The notes under the pieces: model-generated
Told to the model about the DNA's origin: nothing
What the model saw: the letters and a program-made list of their open reading frames with translations, nothing else
The model's database searches: none
Position numbers and translations under genes: made by a program
Assembly: GCA_021413675.1 (NCBI GenBank)
Contig: JAIOQA010000367.1
Coordinates: 1-64,000, forward strand
DNA: 64,000 nt
Source of the DNA: Deltaproteobacteria bacterium
GTDB lineage: Bacteria > Myxococcota_A > Polyangia > Haliangiales > Haliangiaceae
Reading direction: 5' to 3'
Shown here: positions 14,273 through 25,408 of the stretch, piece by piece
How the letters are laid out: every line of letters begins with the position of its first letter
Numbering within the stretch: position 1 is the first letter of the stretch

Positions 14273-15547
14273 TCAGGCGCGCGGCGAGGCCATCAGCGCG
14301 GCGAAGAAGGGCAGGGCCTCCTGCAGCAGATCGAGCTTGGGGTCGAGCTGCTTGCCGATGCCCTCGGTCACGGCGATCGCGATGTTGCACATCGTGAACA
14401 CCGGGTTCACGCGCACGCGGTGGCGCCGCAGGATGCCCATCATGTCGAACGCGACCCGCGAGACCTGGACCTCGCCCAGCGGCTTGCCCAGGTAGCGCGC
14501 CGTGAACTCGCAGACCTCGCGCTCGAACTCGGGATAGTCGGTGACCTTCGCCGAGGGCGACAGCGAGCTCATGATGTGCGCGACGGTCTTGCCGTCGCCC
14601 TGGGCCCACGAGGCGAAGAAGGTCGCGAACGCCCGGCGGTTGGCGTCGTCGAGCTCGGCGGTCAGGCCGAGATCGAGGATCGCGACCTTGCCCTCGGGGG
14701 TGACGAAGATGTTGCCGGGGTGGAGGTCGGCGTGGACGAAGCCGTCCTTGAAGACCATCTGCAGGAGCGTGCGGAAGCCGATCTTGGCGAGGCGGCCGGG
14801 ATCGGCCGAGGTCCGCCCGGCCTCGAGCACCTTCTGGCCGCGCACGAACGTCATCGTCAGCACCCGCGCGGAGCACAGGCCCTCGATGAGATCGGGGAAG
14901 ACCACGTCGGGGTCCTTCGCGAAGTACATATGGAAGCGCCGGTTGTTCTCGGCCTCGATCGTGAGGTCGATCTGCATCCGGATCGCGCGGCCAAACTCGT
15001 CGACGCTCTCGACCGGCGCGAGCAGGCGCACCGACGGGATCACCGCGATGATCTTGGCGACCAGCCGCATGATCGCGAGGTCGAACACGACGATCGACTC
15101 GATCCCGGGCCGGCGTACCTTCACCGCGACCTCGCGGCCGTCGGCGAGCACCGCCTTGTGGACCTGCGCGACCGAGGCCGAGGCGATCGGCACCGGATCG
15201 AAGGTCGCGAACAGCTCCGCGGGCGACTTGCCGAAATCGGCGCGGATCGCGGCCTCGACGTGGCGGATCCCGAACGCGCCCACGTCGTCCTGCAGCCGCG
15301 TGAGCGCGTGGATGACGTGCGGCGGGAAAAGATCGGGCCGCGTCGACATGATCTGCCCGACCTTCACGAAGGTCGCGCCCAGGCCGATGAGCAGGCGCGC
15401 CAGCCGGCTCGCGAACCAGGCCTGGCGGATGCGCCTGGGCTGGAGCACCAGCAAGAGCACGAGCCAGCCGACGAACCACACCAGGCCGTGGAACATCAGG
15501 AGGAGCGAGACCCAGAGGCCGCGCCCCATGAATCGCAGGACCTTCAT
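14273..15547 (-). CDS. ABC1/UbiB-family atypical kinase
   Basis: 424 residues. The start at 15547 (MKVLRFMG) is preferred over an upstream ATG at 15580. An N-terminal membrane segment ([21 protein letters not shown]) precedes the atypical kinase core. Family signatures: FVKVGQ (KxGQ), the Ala-rich nucleotide loop [16 protein letters not shown] with the catalytic Lys, HADLHPGN and LDLGL metal-binding motifs. UbiB/Coq8 homologues assist ubiquinone biosynthesis or lipid homeostasis. No ubi genes are nearby, so the exact pathway is open. Confidence 0.92.
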   Translation of the reverse strand: MKVLRFMGRGLWVSLLLMFHGLVWFVGWLVLLLVLQPRRIRQAWFASRLARLLIGLGATFVKVGQIMSTRPDLFPPHVIHALTRLQDDVGAFGIRHVEAAIRADFGKSPAELFATFDPVPIASASVAQVHKAVLADGREVAVKVRRPGIESIVVFDLAIMRLVAKIIAVIPSVRLLAPVESVDEFGRAIRMQIDLTIEAENNRRFHMYFAKDPDVVFPDLIEGLCSARVLTMTFVRGQKVLEAGRTSADPGRLAKIGFRTLLQMVFKDGFVHADLHPGNIFVTPEGKVAILDLGLTAELDDANRRAFATFFASWAQGDGKTVAHIMSSLSPSAKVTDYPEFEREVCEFTARYLGKPLGEVQVSRVAFDMMGILRRHRVRVNPVFTMCNIAIAVTEGIGKQLDPKLDLLQEALPFFAALMASPRA

Positions 15548-15620
15548 CGGGTCACCGCGAGTCCGATCGTCGCCCTGCACAGTGATGCGAGGTCATGACG
15601 AGCCGGAGGAGGAGGGTCGT

Positions 15621-15691
<71 letters not shown>

Positions 15692-15806
15692 GAAACGCGC
15701 GTCGTGTCCGCGAGGTGCACACGACTACCGTAGCCCGCCGTGCGTGTCAAGAGCCCGAGCGCCGCTGGACGACACTCGCGCGCTGCCGCAAGATCCGCGT
15801 CCAACC

Positions 15807-17654
15807 ATGTCGGACGAGAACAAGCGTGGCGCGGCCGTGAGGCCCGCTGGTGATCCTGTCGATGCAGAGCTCCTCGCGGGCCTGGTCGGCACGACGCCCA
15901 CGCTCTCGCCCCTCGAGACGCTGCGCCACTCGGCCGCCCACGTCATGGCCAAGGCGGTGCAGCGGCTGTTCCCCGGCACCAAGGTGACGATCGGCCCGTC
16001 CATCGACAGCGGCTTCTACTACGACTTCGATCGCGCCCAGCCGTTCACCGAGGACGATCTCCGGGCGATCGAGGCCGAGATGCAGCGCATCGTCGACGCC
16101 GACGAGCCGTTCGTGCGCCACGAGATCGACCGCGCGGAGGCGCGCGCGATGTTCGAGCGCCTGGGCGAGACCTACAAGGTCGAGCTCATCGACTCGTTCC
16201 CACCCGACGCCGCGGTCTCGTACTACACGACCGGCGACTGGTTCGATCTGTGCCGCGGCCCGCACGTGGCTCGGACCGGCGCGATCAAGGCCTTCAAGCT
16301 GCTCTCGGTCGCCGGCGCGTACTGGCGCGGCGACGAGCGCAACCCGCAGCTGCAGCGGGTCTACGGCACCGCGTTCCCGTCGGCGAAGGAGCTGACCGAT
16401 CACCTCCATCGCCTCGAGGAGGCGAAGAAGCGCGATCACCGCCGCATCGGGAAAGATCTCGATCTGTTCTCGATCGACGAGACCATCGGCGCCGGGCTGG
16501 TGCTCTGGCACCCGAAGGGCGCCCGCGTCCGCTACCTCATCGAGGAGTACTGGCGGCAGGAGCACTTCGCCGGCGGCTACGAGGTCGTGTCGTCACCGCA
16601 CATCGCGCGCGATGACCTGTGGCGGACCTCCGGTCACCTCGGCTTCTACAAGGAGAACATGTTCTCCGGCATGGACATCGACGGGCAGCAGTACATCGCC
16701 AAGCCGATGAACTGCCCGTTCCACTGCACGATGTTCAAGAAGGGCCTGCACAGCTACCGGCAGCTGCCGTACCGCTGGGCCGAGCTGGGCACGGTCTATC
16801 GCTACGAGCGCTCGGGCGTGATGCACGGGCTCCTGCGCGTGCGCGGCTTCACCCAGGACGACGCGCACCTGTTCATGACCCGCGAGCAGCTCCCCGGGGA
16901 GATCGAGCGGGTCGTGAACTTCTGCCTGCACATCCTCCGCACCTTCGGCTTCACCGACTTCAAGCTGTACCTGGCGACCCGGCCCAAGGAGTCGATCGGC
17001 GAGCCGGAGATGTGGGAGATCGCCGAGCGCGAGCTCCTGCGCGTGCTGGTGAAGTCCGGCTTGCCCTACGAGATCGACCCGGGCGGCGGCGCGTTCTACG
17101 GCCCCAAGATCGATCTCAAGCTCAAGGACTGCCTCGATCGCGAGTGGCAGTGCTCGACGGTGCAGGTCGACTTCAACCTGCCGGAGCGCTTCGACCTGAG
17201 CTACGTCGGGGCCGACGGCCAGAAGCACCGCGTGGTCATGCTGCACCGGGCGCTGCTCGGCTCGATGGAGCGGTTCTTCGCGGTGCTCACCGAGCACTAC
17301 GCCGGCGCGTTCCCGGTGTGGCTGGCGCCGATCCAGGCGCGCGTCATCCCGATCTCCGAGAAGCAGGAGGCCTACGCGCGCGAGGTCGAGGACGCGCTGC
17401 GCGCCCGTGGCTTCCGGATCGACAGCGAGATCTCGGCCGACAAGCTGGGCGCCAAGATCCGCCGGGCCCAGCTCGAGAAGATCCCCTTCATGCTGGTCCT
17501 GGGCGACAAGGAGGTGGAGGCGCGGACGATCGCCGCGCGCACCCGCGAGGGCGCCCAGCTGCCGCCGATGGCGATCGACGCCTTCCTCGCGCACCTCACG
17601 GCGGCCGCCGCGATCCCGCGCGGCGGAGTTGCCAGCGCGCCGCCCGCGGCCTAG
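15807..17654 (+). CDS. thrS: Threonyl-tRNA synthetase, lacking the N-terminal TGS domain
   Basis: Charges tRNA-Thr in the cytoplasm. 615 residues from ATG 15807. The editing domain begins almost at once (LRHSAAHVMAKAVQRLFPG at about residue 38; HxxxH plus CRGPH), so the TGS domain that normally occupies about 60 N-terminal residues is absent. The class II catalytic core shows motif 2 VYRYERSGVMHGLLRVRGF and zinc ligands in NCPFHC, DDAHLF and MLHRALLGSMERF. The C-terminal anticodon-binding domain ends with QLPPM and a short Ala-rich tail. First gene of the thrS-infC-rpmI-rplT-pheST-ihfA cluster, the gene order known from enterobacteria. Confidence 0.97.
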   Translation: MSDENKRGAAVRPAGDPVDAELLAGLVGTTPTLSPLETLRHSAAHVMAKAVQRLFPGTKVTIGPSIDSGFYYDFDRAQPFTEDDLRAIEAEMQRIVDADEPFVRHEIDRAEARAMFERLGETYKVELIDSFPPDAAVSYYTTGDWFDLCRGPHVARTGAIKAFKLLSVAGAYWRGDERNPQLQRVYGTAFPSAKELTDHLHRLEEAKKRDHRRIGKDLDLFSIDETIGAGLVLWHPKGARVRYLIEEYWRQEHFAGGYEVVSSPHIARDDLWRTSGHLGFYKENMFSGMDIDGQQYIAKPMNCPFHCTMFKKGLHSYRQLPYRWAELGTVYRYERSGVMHGLLRVRGFTQDDAHLFMTREQLPGEIERVVNFCLHILRTFGFTDFKLYLATRPKESIGEPEMWEIAERELLRVLVKSGLPYEIDPGGGAFYGPKIDLKLKDCLDREWQCSTVQVDFNLPERFDLSYVGADGQKHRVVMLHRALLGSMERFFAVLTEHYAGAFPVWLAPIQARVIPISEKQEAYAREVEDALRARGFRIDSEISADKLGAKIRRAQLEKIPFMLVLGDKEVEARTIAARTREGAQLPPMAIDAFLAHLTAAAAIPRGGVASAPPAA

Positions 17655-17762
17655 TTTCTGCCCGGCCGCAACGACCCGGCGTGCGTTGCGCGCCCGAATT
17701 TCCCCACGCGGGACCCGTCCCGCGGTAGAACCACGCCTTCGAGTCCAGGAGATCCGAGACCC

Positions 17763-17789
17763 ATGAAGCTGAGCGACATCCTGCCATGA
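17763..17789 (+). CDS. Eight-residue leader ORF (MKLSDILP) overlapping the infC start
   Basis: ATG AAG CTG AGC GAC ATC CTG CCA TGA. It is preceded by AGGAG (17748-17752) about 10 bases upstream and ends in the ATGA that also starts infC at 17786. The good ribosome site belongs to this mini-ORF rather than to infC, so infC translation probably depends on termination and reinitiation. An alternative is a lost base that once joined this peptide to IF-3. Confidence 0.5.
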   Translation: MKLSDILP

Positions 17790-18508
17790 ACGGGCGCCCG
17801 AGCCGTGACGACCGCCGCCGCCCCCAGAGCGGCCTGCGTATCAACAACCGCATTCGCGTCCCCGAGATCCGCGTCATCGGCGACGATGGCGGTCAGCTCG
17901 GGGTCCTGCCGACCCATGAGGCGCTGCGCCTCGCGGAAGAGAAGGGCCTCGATCTCGTCGAGATTTCGCCCCGCGCCTTCCCGCCGGTCTGCCGGATCAT
18001 GGACTACGGCAAGTACAAGTACGAGCAGGCCAAGAAGAAGCAGCAGTCGCGCAAGCACGCCTCGACGGTCGAGACCAAGGAAATCAAGTTCCGGCCCAAG
18101 ACCGAGGGCCACGACATGGACTTCAAGGTGAAGCATGTCCGGCGGTTCCTCGAGTCGGGCAACAAGGTCCGCCTCGTGGTCGTGTTCCGCGGCCGCGAGA
18201 TCACGCACCCGCAGACCGGCATGAACGTGCTCAACCGAGTCGTCGAGGCCACGGCCGACATCGCGTCGGTCGAGGTCACGCCGAACATGGAAGGCCGGCG
18301 CATGGTGATGATCATCGCGCCCAAGCCGAACGTCGTCCGCAAGGCGGCGGAGACCCGCAAGCAGGCGATCGCCGCGCATCAGGCCGCACTCGCGGCTGCC
18401 AAGCACGGTGGACGTGAGCCGCCCAAGGCGCCCGACGAGGATGACGATCTGGACGAGGACGACATCAACGCCGACGTCGACGACAGCGACGAGGGCGAAG
18501 ACAACTGA
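17786..18508 (+). CDS. infC: Translation initiation factor IF-3 with acidic C-terminal extension
   Basis: Binds the 30S subunit and checks start codons. The N-domain (RINNRIRVPEIRVIGDDGGQ), the linker (KYKYEQAKKKQQ) and the C-domain (KEIKFRPKTEGHDMDFK) match the family. The usual length is about 180 residues; this one has 240 because of a tail beyond the C-domain rich in Ala/Lys and then Asp/Glu (DEDDDLDEDDINADVDD). Start at 17786, overlapping a leader ORF stop as ATGA. Unlike enterobacterial infC, an ordinary ATG is used, so autoregulation through AUU is not expected; coupling to the leader could replace it. Confidence 0.96.
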   Translation: MNGRPSRDDRRRPQSGLRINNRIRVPEIRVIGDDGGQLGVLPTHEALRLAEEKGLDLVEISPRAFPPVCRIMDYGKYKYEQAKKKQQSRKHASTVETKEIKFRPKTEGHDMDFKVKHVRRFLESGNKVRLVVVFRGREITHPQTGMNVLNRVVEATADIASVEVTPNMEGRRMVMIIAPKPNVVRKAAETRKQAIAAHQAALAAAKHGGREPPKAPDEDDDLDEDDINADVDDSDEGEDN

Positions 18509-18522
18509 CGCGTCCCGCGGGC

Positions 18523-18565
18523 GGCGCTGCCTTTCGCGAGGCGGCGCCCCCGTTTTCGTTTCTCA
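18523..18565 (+). terminator. Attenuator-like hairpin and T-tract between infC and rpmI
   Basis: A 10-bp stem GGCGCTGCCT/AGGCGGCGCC (one G-U pair) with loop TTCGCG, followed by CCCGTTTTCGTTTC. It lies in the 215-bp gap between infC and rpmI, where L20 autoregulation acts in enterobacteria. It probably sets the ratio of IF-3 to L35/L20 transcripts. Confidence 0.65.
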
Positions 18566-18723
18566 CCCTGCTCGAATCGCCACGGCGGCCGGGCAGGGCG
18601 GTGACTCTTGTTCGTGATCGTCCCGGCGGAAGATCGCGGCCAAAACCGCGGCGGAAAGCACTTGCCCCCCGCCGGGTACCTGGGGCATAAACCTGCCTCC
18701 CGACACGTCCCCTGAGGCCTATC

Positions 18724-18924
18724 ATGCCGAAGATGAAGAGCCATTCCGGTGCAAAGAAGCGGTTCCACCAGACCGCGACCGGAAAGTTCAAGTACCACAA
18801 GACGTTCAAGCGCCACCTGTTGAGCAACCGCTCGACCAAGCGCAAGCGTCACCTGCGCGAGGCTGGCTACGTCAGCGAGTCGCACGCGCACCAGATCGCG
18901 ATGCTCCTGCCGTACGGCACCTGA
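18724..18924 (+). CDS. rpmI: Ribosomal protein L35
   Basis: 66 residues, the usual size. The sequence begins PKMKSHSGAKKRF and contains HHLLS/KRKRHLR-like basic motifs typical of L35 (KRHLLSNRSTKRKRHLR). Located between infC and rplT as in most bacteria. Its leader carries an attenuator-like hairpin. Confidence 0.97.
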   Translation: MPKMKSHSGAKKRFHQTATGKFKYHKTFKRHLLSNRSTKRKRHLREAGYVSESHAHQIAMLLPYGT

Positions 18925-18958
18925 GCCTCGTACCAAAGACCGAGTCCGGAGTTACGCC

Positions 18959-19306
18959 ATGCCCCGCGCACGTAGAGGCTTCAAGGCCCGCCGCCGTCGC
19001 AACCGCATCCTGAAGGAGGCCAAGGGCTTCCGCGGTAAGCGCTCGAGCTGCCACGCGATCGCCAACGAGGCGGTCCAGCACAAGTGGCTGCACCAGTACC
19101 GCTCGCGCCGCCAGCGGAAGCGAGATTTCCGCAGCCTGTGGATCCAGCGGATCAACGCGGCTGCGCGCAATCTCGGCCACAGCTACTCCAAGCTGATCGG
19201 CGCGCTCGGCAAGGCCCAGATCGGCCTGAACCGCAAGATGCTGTCGAACATCGCGATCAGCGATCCGGTCGCCTTCCAGGCGATCGTCCAGTCGACCGCG
19301 AACTAG
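18959..19306 (+). CDS. rplT: Ribosomal protein L20
   Basis: 115 residues, the normal length. Early 23S rRNA-binding assembly protein. Conserved N-terminus (MPRARRGFKARRRRNRILK), central QYRSRRQRKRDFRSLWIQRI and C-terminal GLNRKMLSNIAI. Starts 34 bp after rpmI and is probably cotranscribed with it. L20 commonly represses its own operon by binding the mRNA leader. Confidence 0.97.
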   Translation: MPRARRGFKARRRRNRILKEAKGFRGKRSSCHAIANEAVQHKWLHQYRSRRQRKRDFRSLWIQRINAAARNLGHSYSKLIGALGKAQIGLNRKMLSNIAISDPVAFQAIVQSTAN

Positions 19307-19378
19307 AGACGCGGTAACCGCGGGTGGCGATGACCGGTTTGCGCCGGACATCGCCATTGGCGGCTCGCGCCCCCCGAG

Positions 19379-19410
19379 GGGCGGTTCCCCGACGGGAGCC
19401 GCCCTTTTCG
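19379..19410 (+). terminator. Rho-independent terminator between rplT and pheS
   Basis: An 11-bp stem GGGCGGTTCCC/GGGAGCCGCCC (one G-U) with loop CGAC, then TTTTCG. A second hairpin precedes it (GGCGATG...CATCGCC, 19326-19355). It lies 42 bp before pheS, so it may act as an attenuator of pheST as well as a terminator of the ribosomal unit. Confidence 0.8.
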
Positions 19411-19451
19411 TGTTTCGCGCGTGACCCCGGGTCGTGCGCGATCGAGGCCTC

Positions 19452-20483
<1,032 letters not shown>

Positions 20484-20495
20484 GGAGATGACACC

Positions 20496-22931
<2,436 letters not shown>

Positions 22932-23100
22932 GTTCGCCAGGAACGGGCCGGGCAGGGGCGCTTTCTCGGGCCCCGCTGCGCACGTTCCGGACACTCGCCC
23001 GAGGGCCATTCGTCGACGGGAACCCGTCCCACGGGACCTCCCGGCGCGGGCCGGGATCGTTTCGGGCTTGCACGCTTGCGGTGCAACCTGTGGTAATGTC

Positions 23101-23166
23101 ATGAAGTTACTGTCCGAGCGCCGGGCTCGGACGCAAGAAGGAGCAGACGGAGGATGGCGCGAATGA
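23101..23166 (+). CDS. Candidate 21-residue leader ORF overlapping the ihfA start
   Basis: Begins MKLLSERRAR and ends GGWRE. Its TGA overlaps ATG 23163 as ATGA, the same architecture as the leader before infC. It spans the perfect hairpin at 23112-23132. No strong Shine-Dalgarno sequence precedes it, so expression is uncertain. Confidence 0.3.
   Translation: MKLLSERRARTQEGADGGWRE
23112..23132 (+). promoter_or_regulatory. Perfect hairpin in the ihfA leader
   Basis: GTCCGAGC, loop GCCGG, GCTCGGAC: an 8-bp perfect stem that ends 5 bases before the AAGGAG ribosome site of ihfA. No T-tract follows. Possible control of ihfA translation or a protein-binding dyad. Confidence 0.5.
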
Positions 23167-23453
23167 CCAAGGCCGACATCATCGAAGCCGTCTACGAGAA
23201 GGTCGGCGGCTTCTCCAAGAAGGAAGCGTCCGAGATCGTCGAGAGCGTCTTCAAGACGGTGAAGCAGACGCTGGCAACCGGTGAGAAGATCAAGATCTCG
23301 GGCTTCGGGAACTTCGTCGTGCGCGCCAAGAAGGCCCGCATCGGACGCAACCCGCAGACGGGCGAGGAGATCACGATCTCCGAGCGCCGCGTGCTGACGT
23401 TCAAGCCCAGCCAGGTCTTGAAGAACGTTCTCAACGGTCTACCCGCCGTCTGA
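23154..23453 (+). CDS. ihfA: Integration host factor alpha subunit (HU/IHF family)
   Basis: Small DNA-bending nucleoid protein. 99 residues from ATG 23154 (AAGGAG 10 bases upstream), or 96 from ATG 23163, which has GGAGG 10 bases upstream and overlaps a leader stop; both are plausible. Family motifs: TKADIIEAVYEK, the dimer helices, GEKIKISGFGNF, and the DNA-inserting arm RIGRNPQTGEEITI with Pro. The C-terminus FKPSQVLKNVLN fits IHF-alpha. In enterobacteria ihfA also follows pheT, so position supports IhfA over HU. Confidence 0.93.
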   Translation: MARMTKADIIEAVYEKVGGFSKKEASEIVESVFKTVKQTLATGEKIKISGFGNFVVRAKKARIGRNPQTGEEITISERRVLTFKPSQVLKNVLNGLPAV

Positions 23454-23537
23454 CCCCGCGATCGGCTCGCACGCGGAAACCCCGCGCGCGGGCCCTTGCG
23501 GTCCTCGGCGGAATATCGTAGATCCCCAATCCCACTC

Positions 23538-23611
23538 CGGGGCGTAGCGCAGCCTGGTAGCGCACCAGTCTGGGGGGCTGGGGGTCGCTGGTTCGAATCC
23601 AGTCGCCCCGA
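23538..23611 (+). tRNA. tRNA-Pro (GGG)
   Basis: Acceptor CGGGGCG/CGCCCCG, D-arm GCGC/GCGC, anticodon stem CCAGT/GCTGG with loop CTGGGGG (anticodon GGG, proline), T-arm GCTGG-TTCGAAT-CCAGT, discriminator A. CCA is not encoded. Confidence 0.95.
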
Positions 23612-23618
23612 CCGGGAC

Positions 23619-23652
23619 GGACGGCCTTTCCCCCAGGCCGTCCATTTTTTTT
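23619..23652 (+). terminator. Strong intrinsic terminator after tRNA-Pro
   Basis: A 9-bp perfect stem GGACGGCCT/AGGCCGTCC with a 7-base loop, then eight T residues. It ends one base before the surE start codon. Confidence 0.9.
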
Positions 23653-23653
23653 C

Positions 23654-24403
23654 GTGCGACCGCTCGTACTCATCACGAACGACGACGGCATCGCCTCGCC
23701 GCACCTCGTGGCCCTCGCGGACTCGCTGGCCGAGATCGCCGAGGTGATGGTGGTCGCGCCCGAGCGGCAGCGCTCCGCGCAGTCGCACACGATCACGCTG
23801 CACAAGCCGGTGCGGGCGATCGAGGTCGCGCCCGGGCGGTACTCGCTCTCGGGCACGCCGGTCGACTGCGTCTACGTCGGCATGATCAAGCTGGCGCCGC
23901 GCCCGCCGACCATCGTCGTCTCGGGCGTGAACGACGGCTACAACCTCGGCACCGACGTCTTCTACTCGGGGACCGTGGCCGGGGCGGTCGAGGGCGGGCT
24001 GCGCGGCGCGGTCGGCATCGCGCTGTCGATGGCGCCGCACGCCGCGGATCCGACCCGCGCGACCCGGGTCGGGCGCTGGATCGTCGAGCAGGCGCTCGCG
24101 CACCCGCTGGCCGCCGGCACCGTGCTCAACGTCAACGTGCCCGAGGCCGACGCGCCCGAGGTCGTGTGGACCACGCTCGGTCGCCGCCACTACGAGGACG
24201 ACGTCAGCGAGCGCCTCGATCCGCGCGGGCGGCCGTACTACTGGATCGGCGGCGGGGTCAGCGGCCACGACGACGTCGAGGGCTCGGACTGCGTGGCGAT
24301 CGCGCGCGGCCAGATCAGCGTGACGCCGCTGCACCTCGACCTGACCCACCGCGCGATGGTCGCGTCGCCGCCCTGGCCGCTGGACCGATCGCCGCGATGG
24401 TAG
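23654..24403 (+). CDS. surE: 5'/3'-nucleotidase SurE
   Basis: 249 residues. Metal-dependent phosphatase acting on nucleoside monophosphates; in many bacteria it is linked to stationary-phase survival. Signature N-terminus LVLITNDDGI with the metal-binding Asp pair, APERQRSAQSHTIT, and VSGVNDGYNLGTDVFYSGTV with the catalytic Asn/Ser region. The GTG start at 23654 is forced by this conserved N-terminus, yet it lies directly after the T-run of the tRNA-Pro terminator, leaving no room for a Shine-Dalgarno sequence. Translation may be leaderless or use read-through RNA. Confidence 0.94.
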   Translation: MRPLVLITNDDGIASPHLVALADSLAEIAEVMVVAPERQRSAQSHTITLHKPVRAIEVAPGRYSLSGTPVDCVYVGMIKLAPRPPTIVVSGVNDGYNLGTDVFYSGTVAGAVEGGLRGAVGIALSMAPHAADPTRATRVGRWIVEQALAHPLAAGTVLNVNVPEADAPEVVWTTLGRRHYEDDVSERLDPRGRPYYWIGGGVSGHDDVEGSDCVAIARGQISVTPLHLDLTHRAMVASPPWPLDRSPRW

Positions 24404-24413
24404 ACTCGGCGGC

Positions 24414-24809
24414 ATGACGCAGCCACTTCGCTCGAGGCGCGCGGTCGGATCGCTGGCGATCGTGGCCAGCCTCTTCCTCGCGGCCTGCGGGTGCGCCCCG
24501 AAGAAGGGCACCGACCCCGGCACCGGCAGCGCCGGCTCGGGCAGCGCGGGCTCCGGCAACGCCGCCGATTGCGAGGCCGCCCGCGCCAACGTGACCGCGC
24601 TCTACCAGAGCCAGTCGACCGTCGGCAACGCCGCGAAGAACGCGACCTTCGTCGCCGACAACGTGGCGATGGTGATGACCGACTGCGCCGCGGATCCGGC
24701 GAAGGTCGCGGCCTGCGCCGCCGCCGCGAAGTCCGTCGCCGATCTCGAGCGCGACTGCCTCCTGCCCATCGACGACGAGGGCAGCGAGGGCGATCGCCTC
24801 ACGAAGTGA
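24414..24809 (+). CDS. Small lipoprotein of unknown function
   Basis: 131 residues. Signal peptide with lipobox LAAC followed by GCAPKK, then a Gly/Ser-rich linker (GTGSAGSGSAGSG) and a compact helical domain with four Cys spaced in pairs (DCEAAR, DCAADPAKVAAC, RDCLLP). Starts 10 bp after surE and is probably cotranscribed. No recognised family. Confidence 0.75.
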   Translation: MTQPLRSRRAVGSLAIVASLFLAACGCAPKKGTDPGTGSAGSGSAGSGNAADCEAARANVTALYQSQSTVGNAAKNATFVADNVAMVMTDCAADPAKVAACAAAAKSVADLERDCLLPIDDEGSEGDRLTK

Positions 24810-24832
24810 GAACTTGCCATCAACTTCGAATT

Positions 24833-24919
24833 CTCCGGTTCCGGAGGAGATCGGGACCGTCGTCCTCGACGGGGCCGTTCGATCGAACGGAGGCTGTCAT
24901 CCGAAAGGAAGACAGCCTC
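24833..24919 (+). promoter_or_regulatory. Three consecutive dyad elements
   Basis: CTCCGG-TT-CCGGAG (24833-24846), a perfect 16-bp palindrome CCGTTCGATCGAACGG (24875-24890), and a 9-bp stem GAGGCTGTC/GACAGCCTC (24890-24919) with a one-pair mismatch and a CC-GAAA-GG tetraloop cap. They fill the gap between two lipoprotein genes. No T-tract. Operator and structured leader are both possible. Confidence 0.55.
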
Positions 24920-24963
24920 TGATGCAACCCGCGCGCGCGGCGCGCGTCTCTCGCGGAGGGATC

Positions 24964-25395
24964 ATGATCAGGACTGCGCTTCTCGCGCTCGCGCTGGCTG
25001 CGTGCGGCAGCAAGACTCCGGCTCCCGCGGAGCCCGACGACACGCTCACCGAGCACCCCGCCACCGGCGTCCACGCCGACACCGAGATCCACCGCCGCCG
25101 CGACGCCGCGTGCGAGGCGCTCGCGCCGCGCATCACCGCCTGCGCCGTCGAGGACGCGAAGGCGACGATGACGCCGGAGGAGCTCAAGTCGCTCGATCTC
25201 CCGGCGACCACGAAGATCCACCAGCGCGAGTTCATCAAGCAGTGCACCGCCGACGAGCTGTCGTCGCGCCAGGTCCGCGTCTACGAGGTGTGCACCAAGG
25301 AGGCGCCCGACTGCGCGGCGCTCGACGAGTGCCTGAAGAACGCCGAGCCCGGCGCCGGCGAGCACCCGCACGACGACGGCAACACCGCCGAGTAA
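24964..25395 (+). CDS. Small Cys-containing lipoprotein of unknown function
   Basis: 143 residues from ATG 24964, preceded by GGAGGGATC. Lipobox LALAAC after a short signal peptide, then a Pro/Glu-rich linker. The helical body carries paired Cys (DAACEALAPRITACAVED, KQCTADEL, VCTKEAPDCAALDEC) resembling four-Cys helical hairpins in other myxobacterial lipoproteins, and the end is His/Asp-rich (GEHPHDDGN). No named family recognised. Confidence 0.75.
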   Translation: MIRTALLALALAACGSKTPAPAEPDDTLTEHPATGVHADTEIHRRRDAACEALAPRITACAVEDAKATMTPEELKSLDLPATTKIHQREFIKQCTADELSSRQVRVYEVCTKEAPDCAALDECLKNAEPGAGEHPHDDGNTAE

Positions 25396-25408
25396 CGCGC
25401 GCCGCGGA

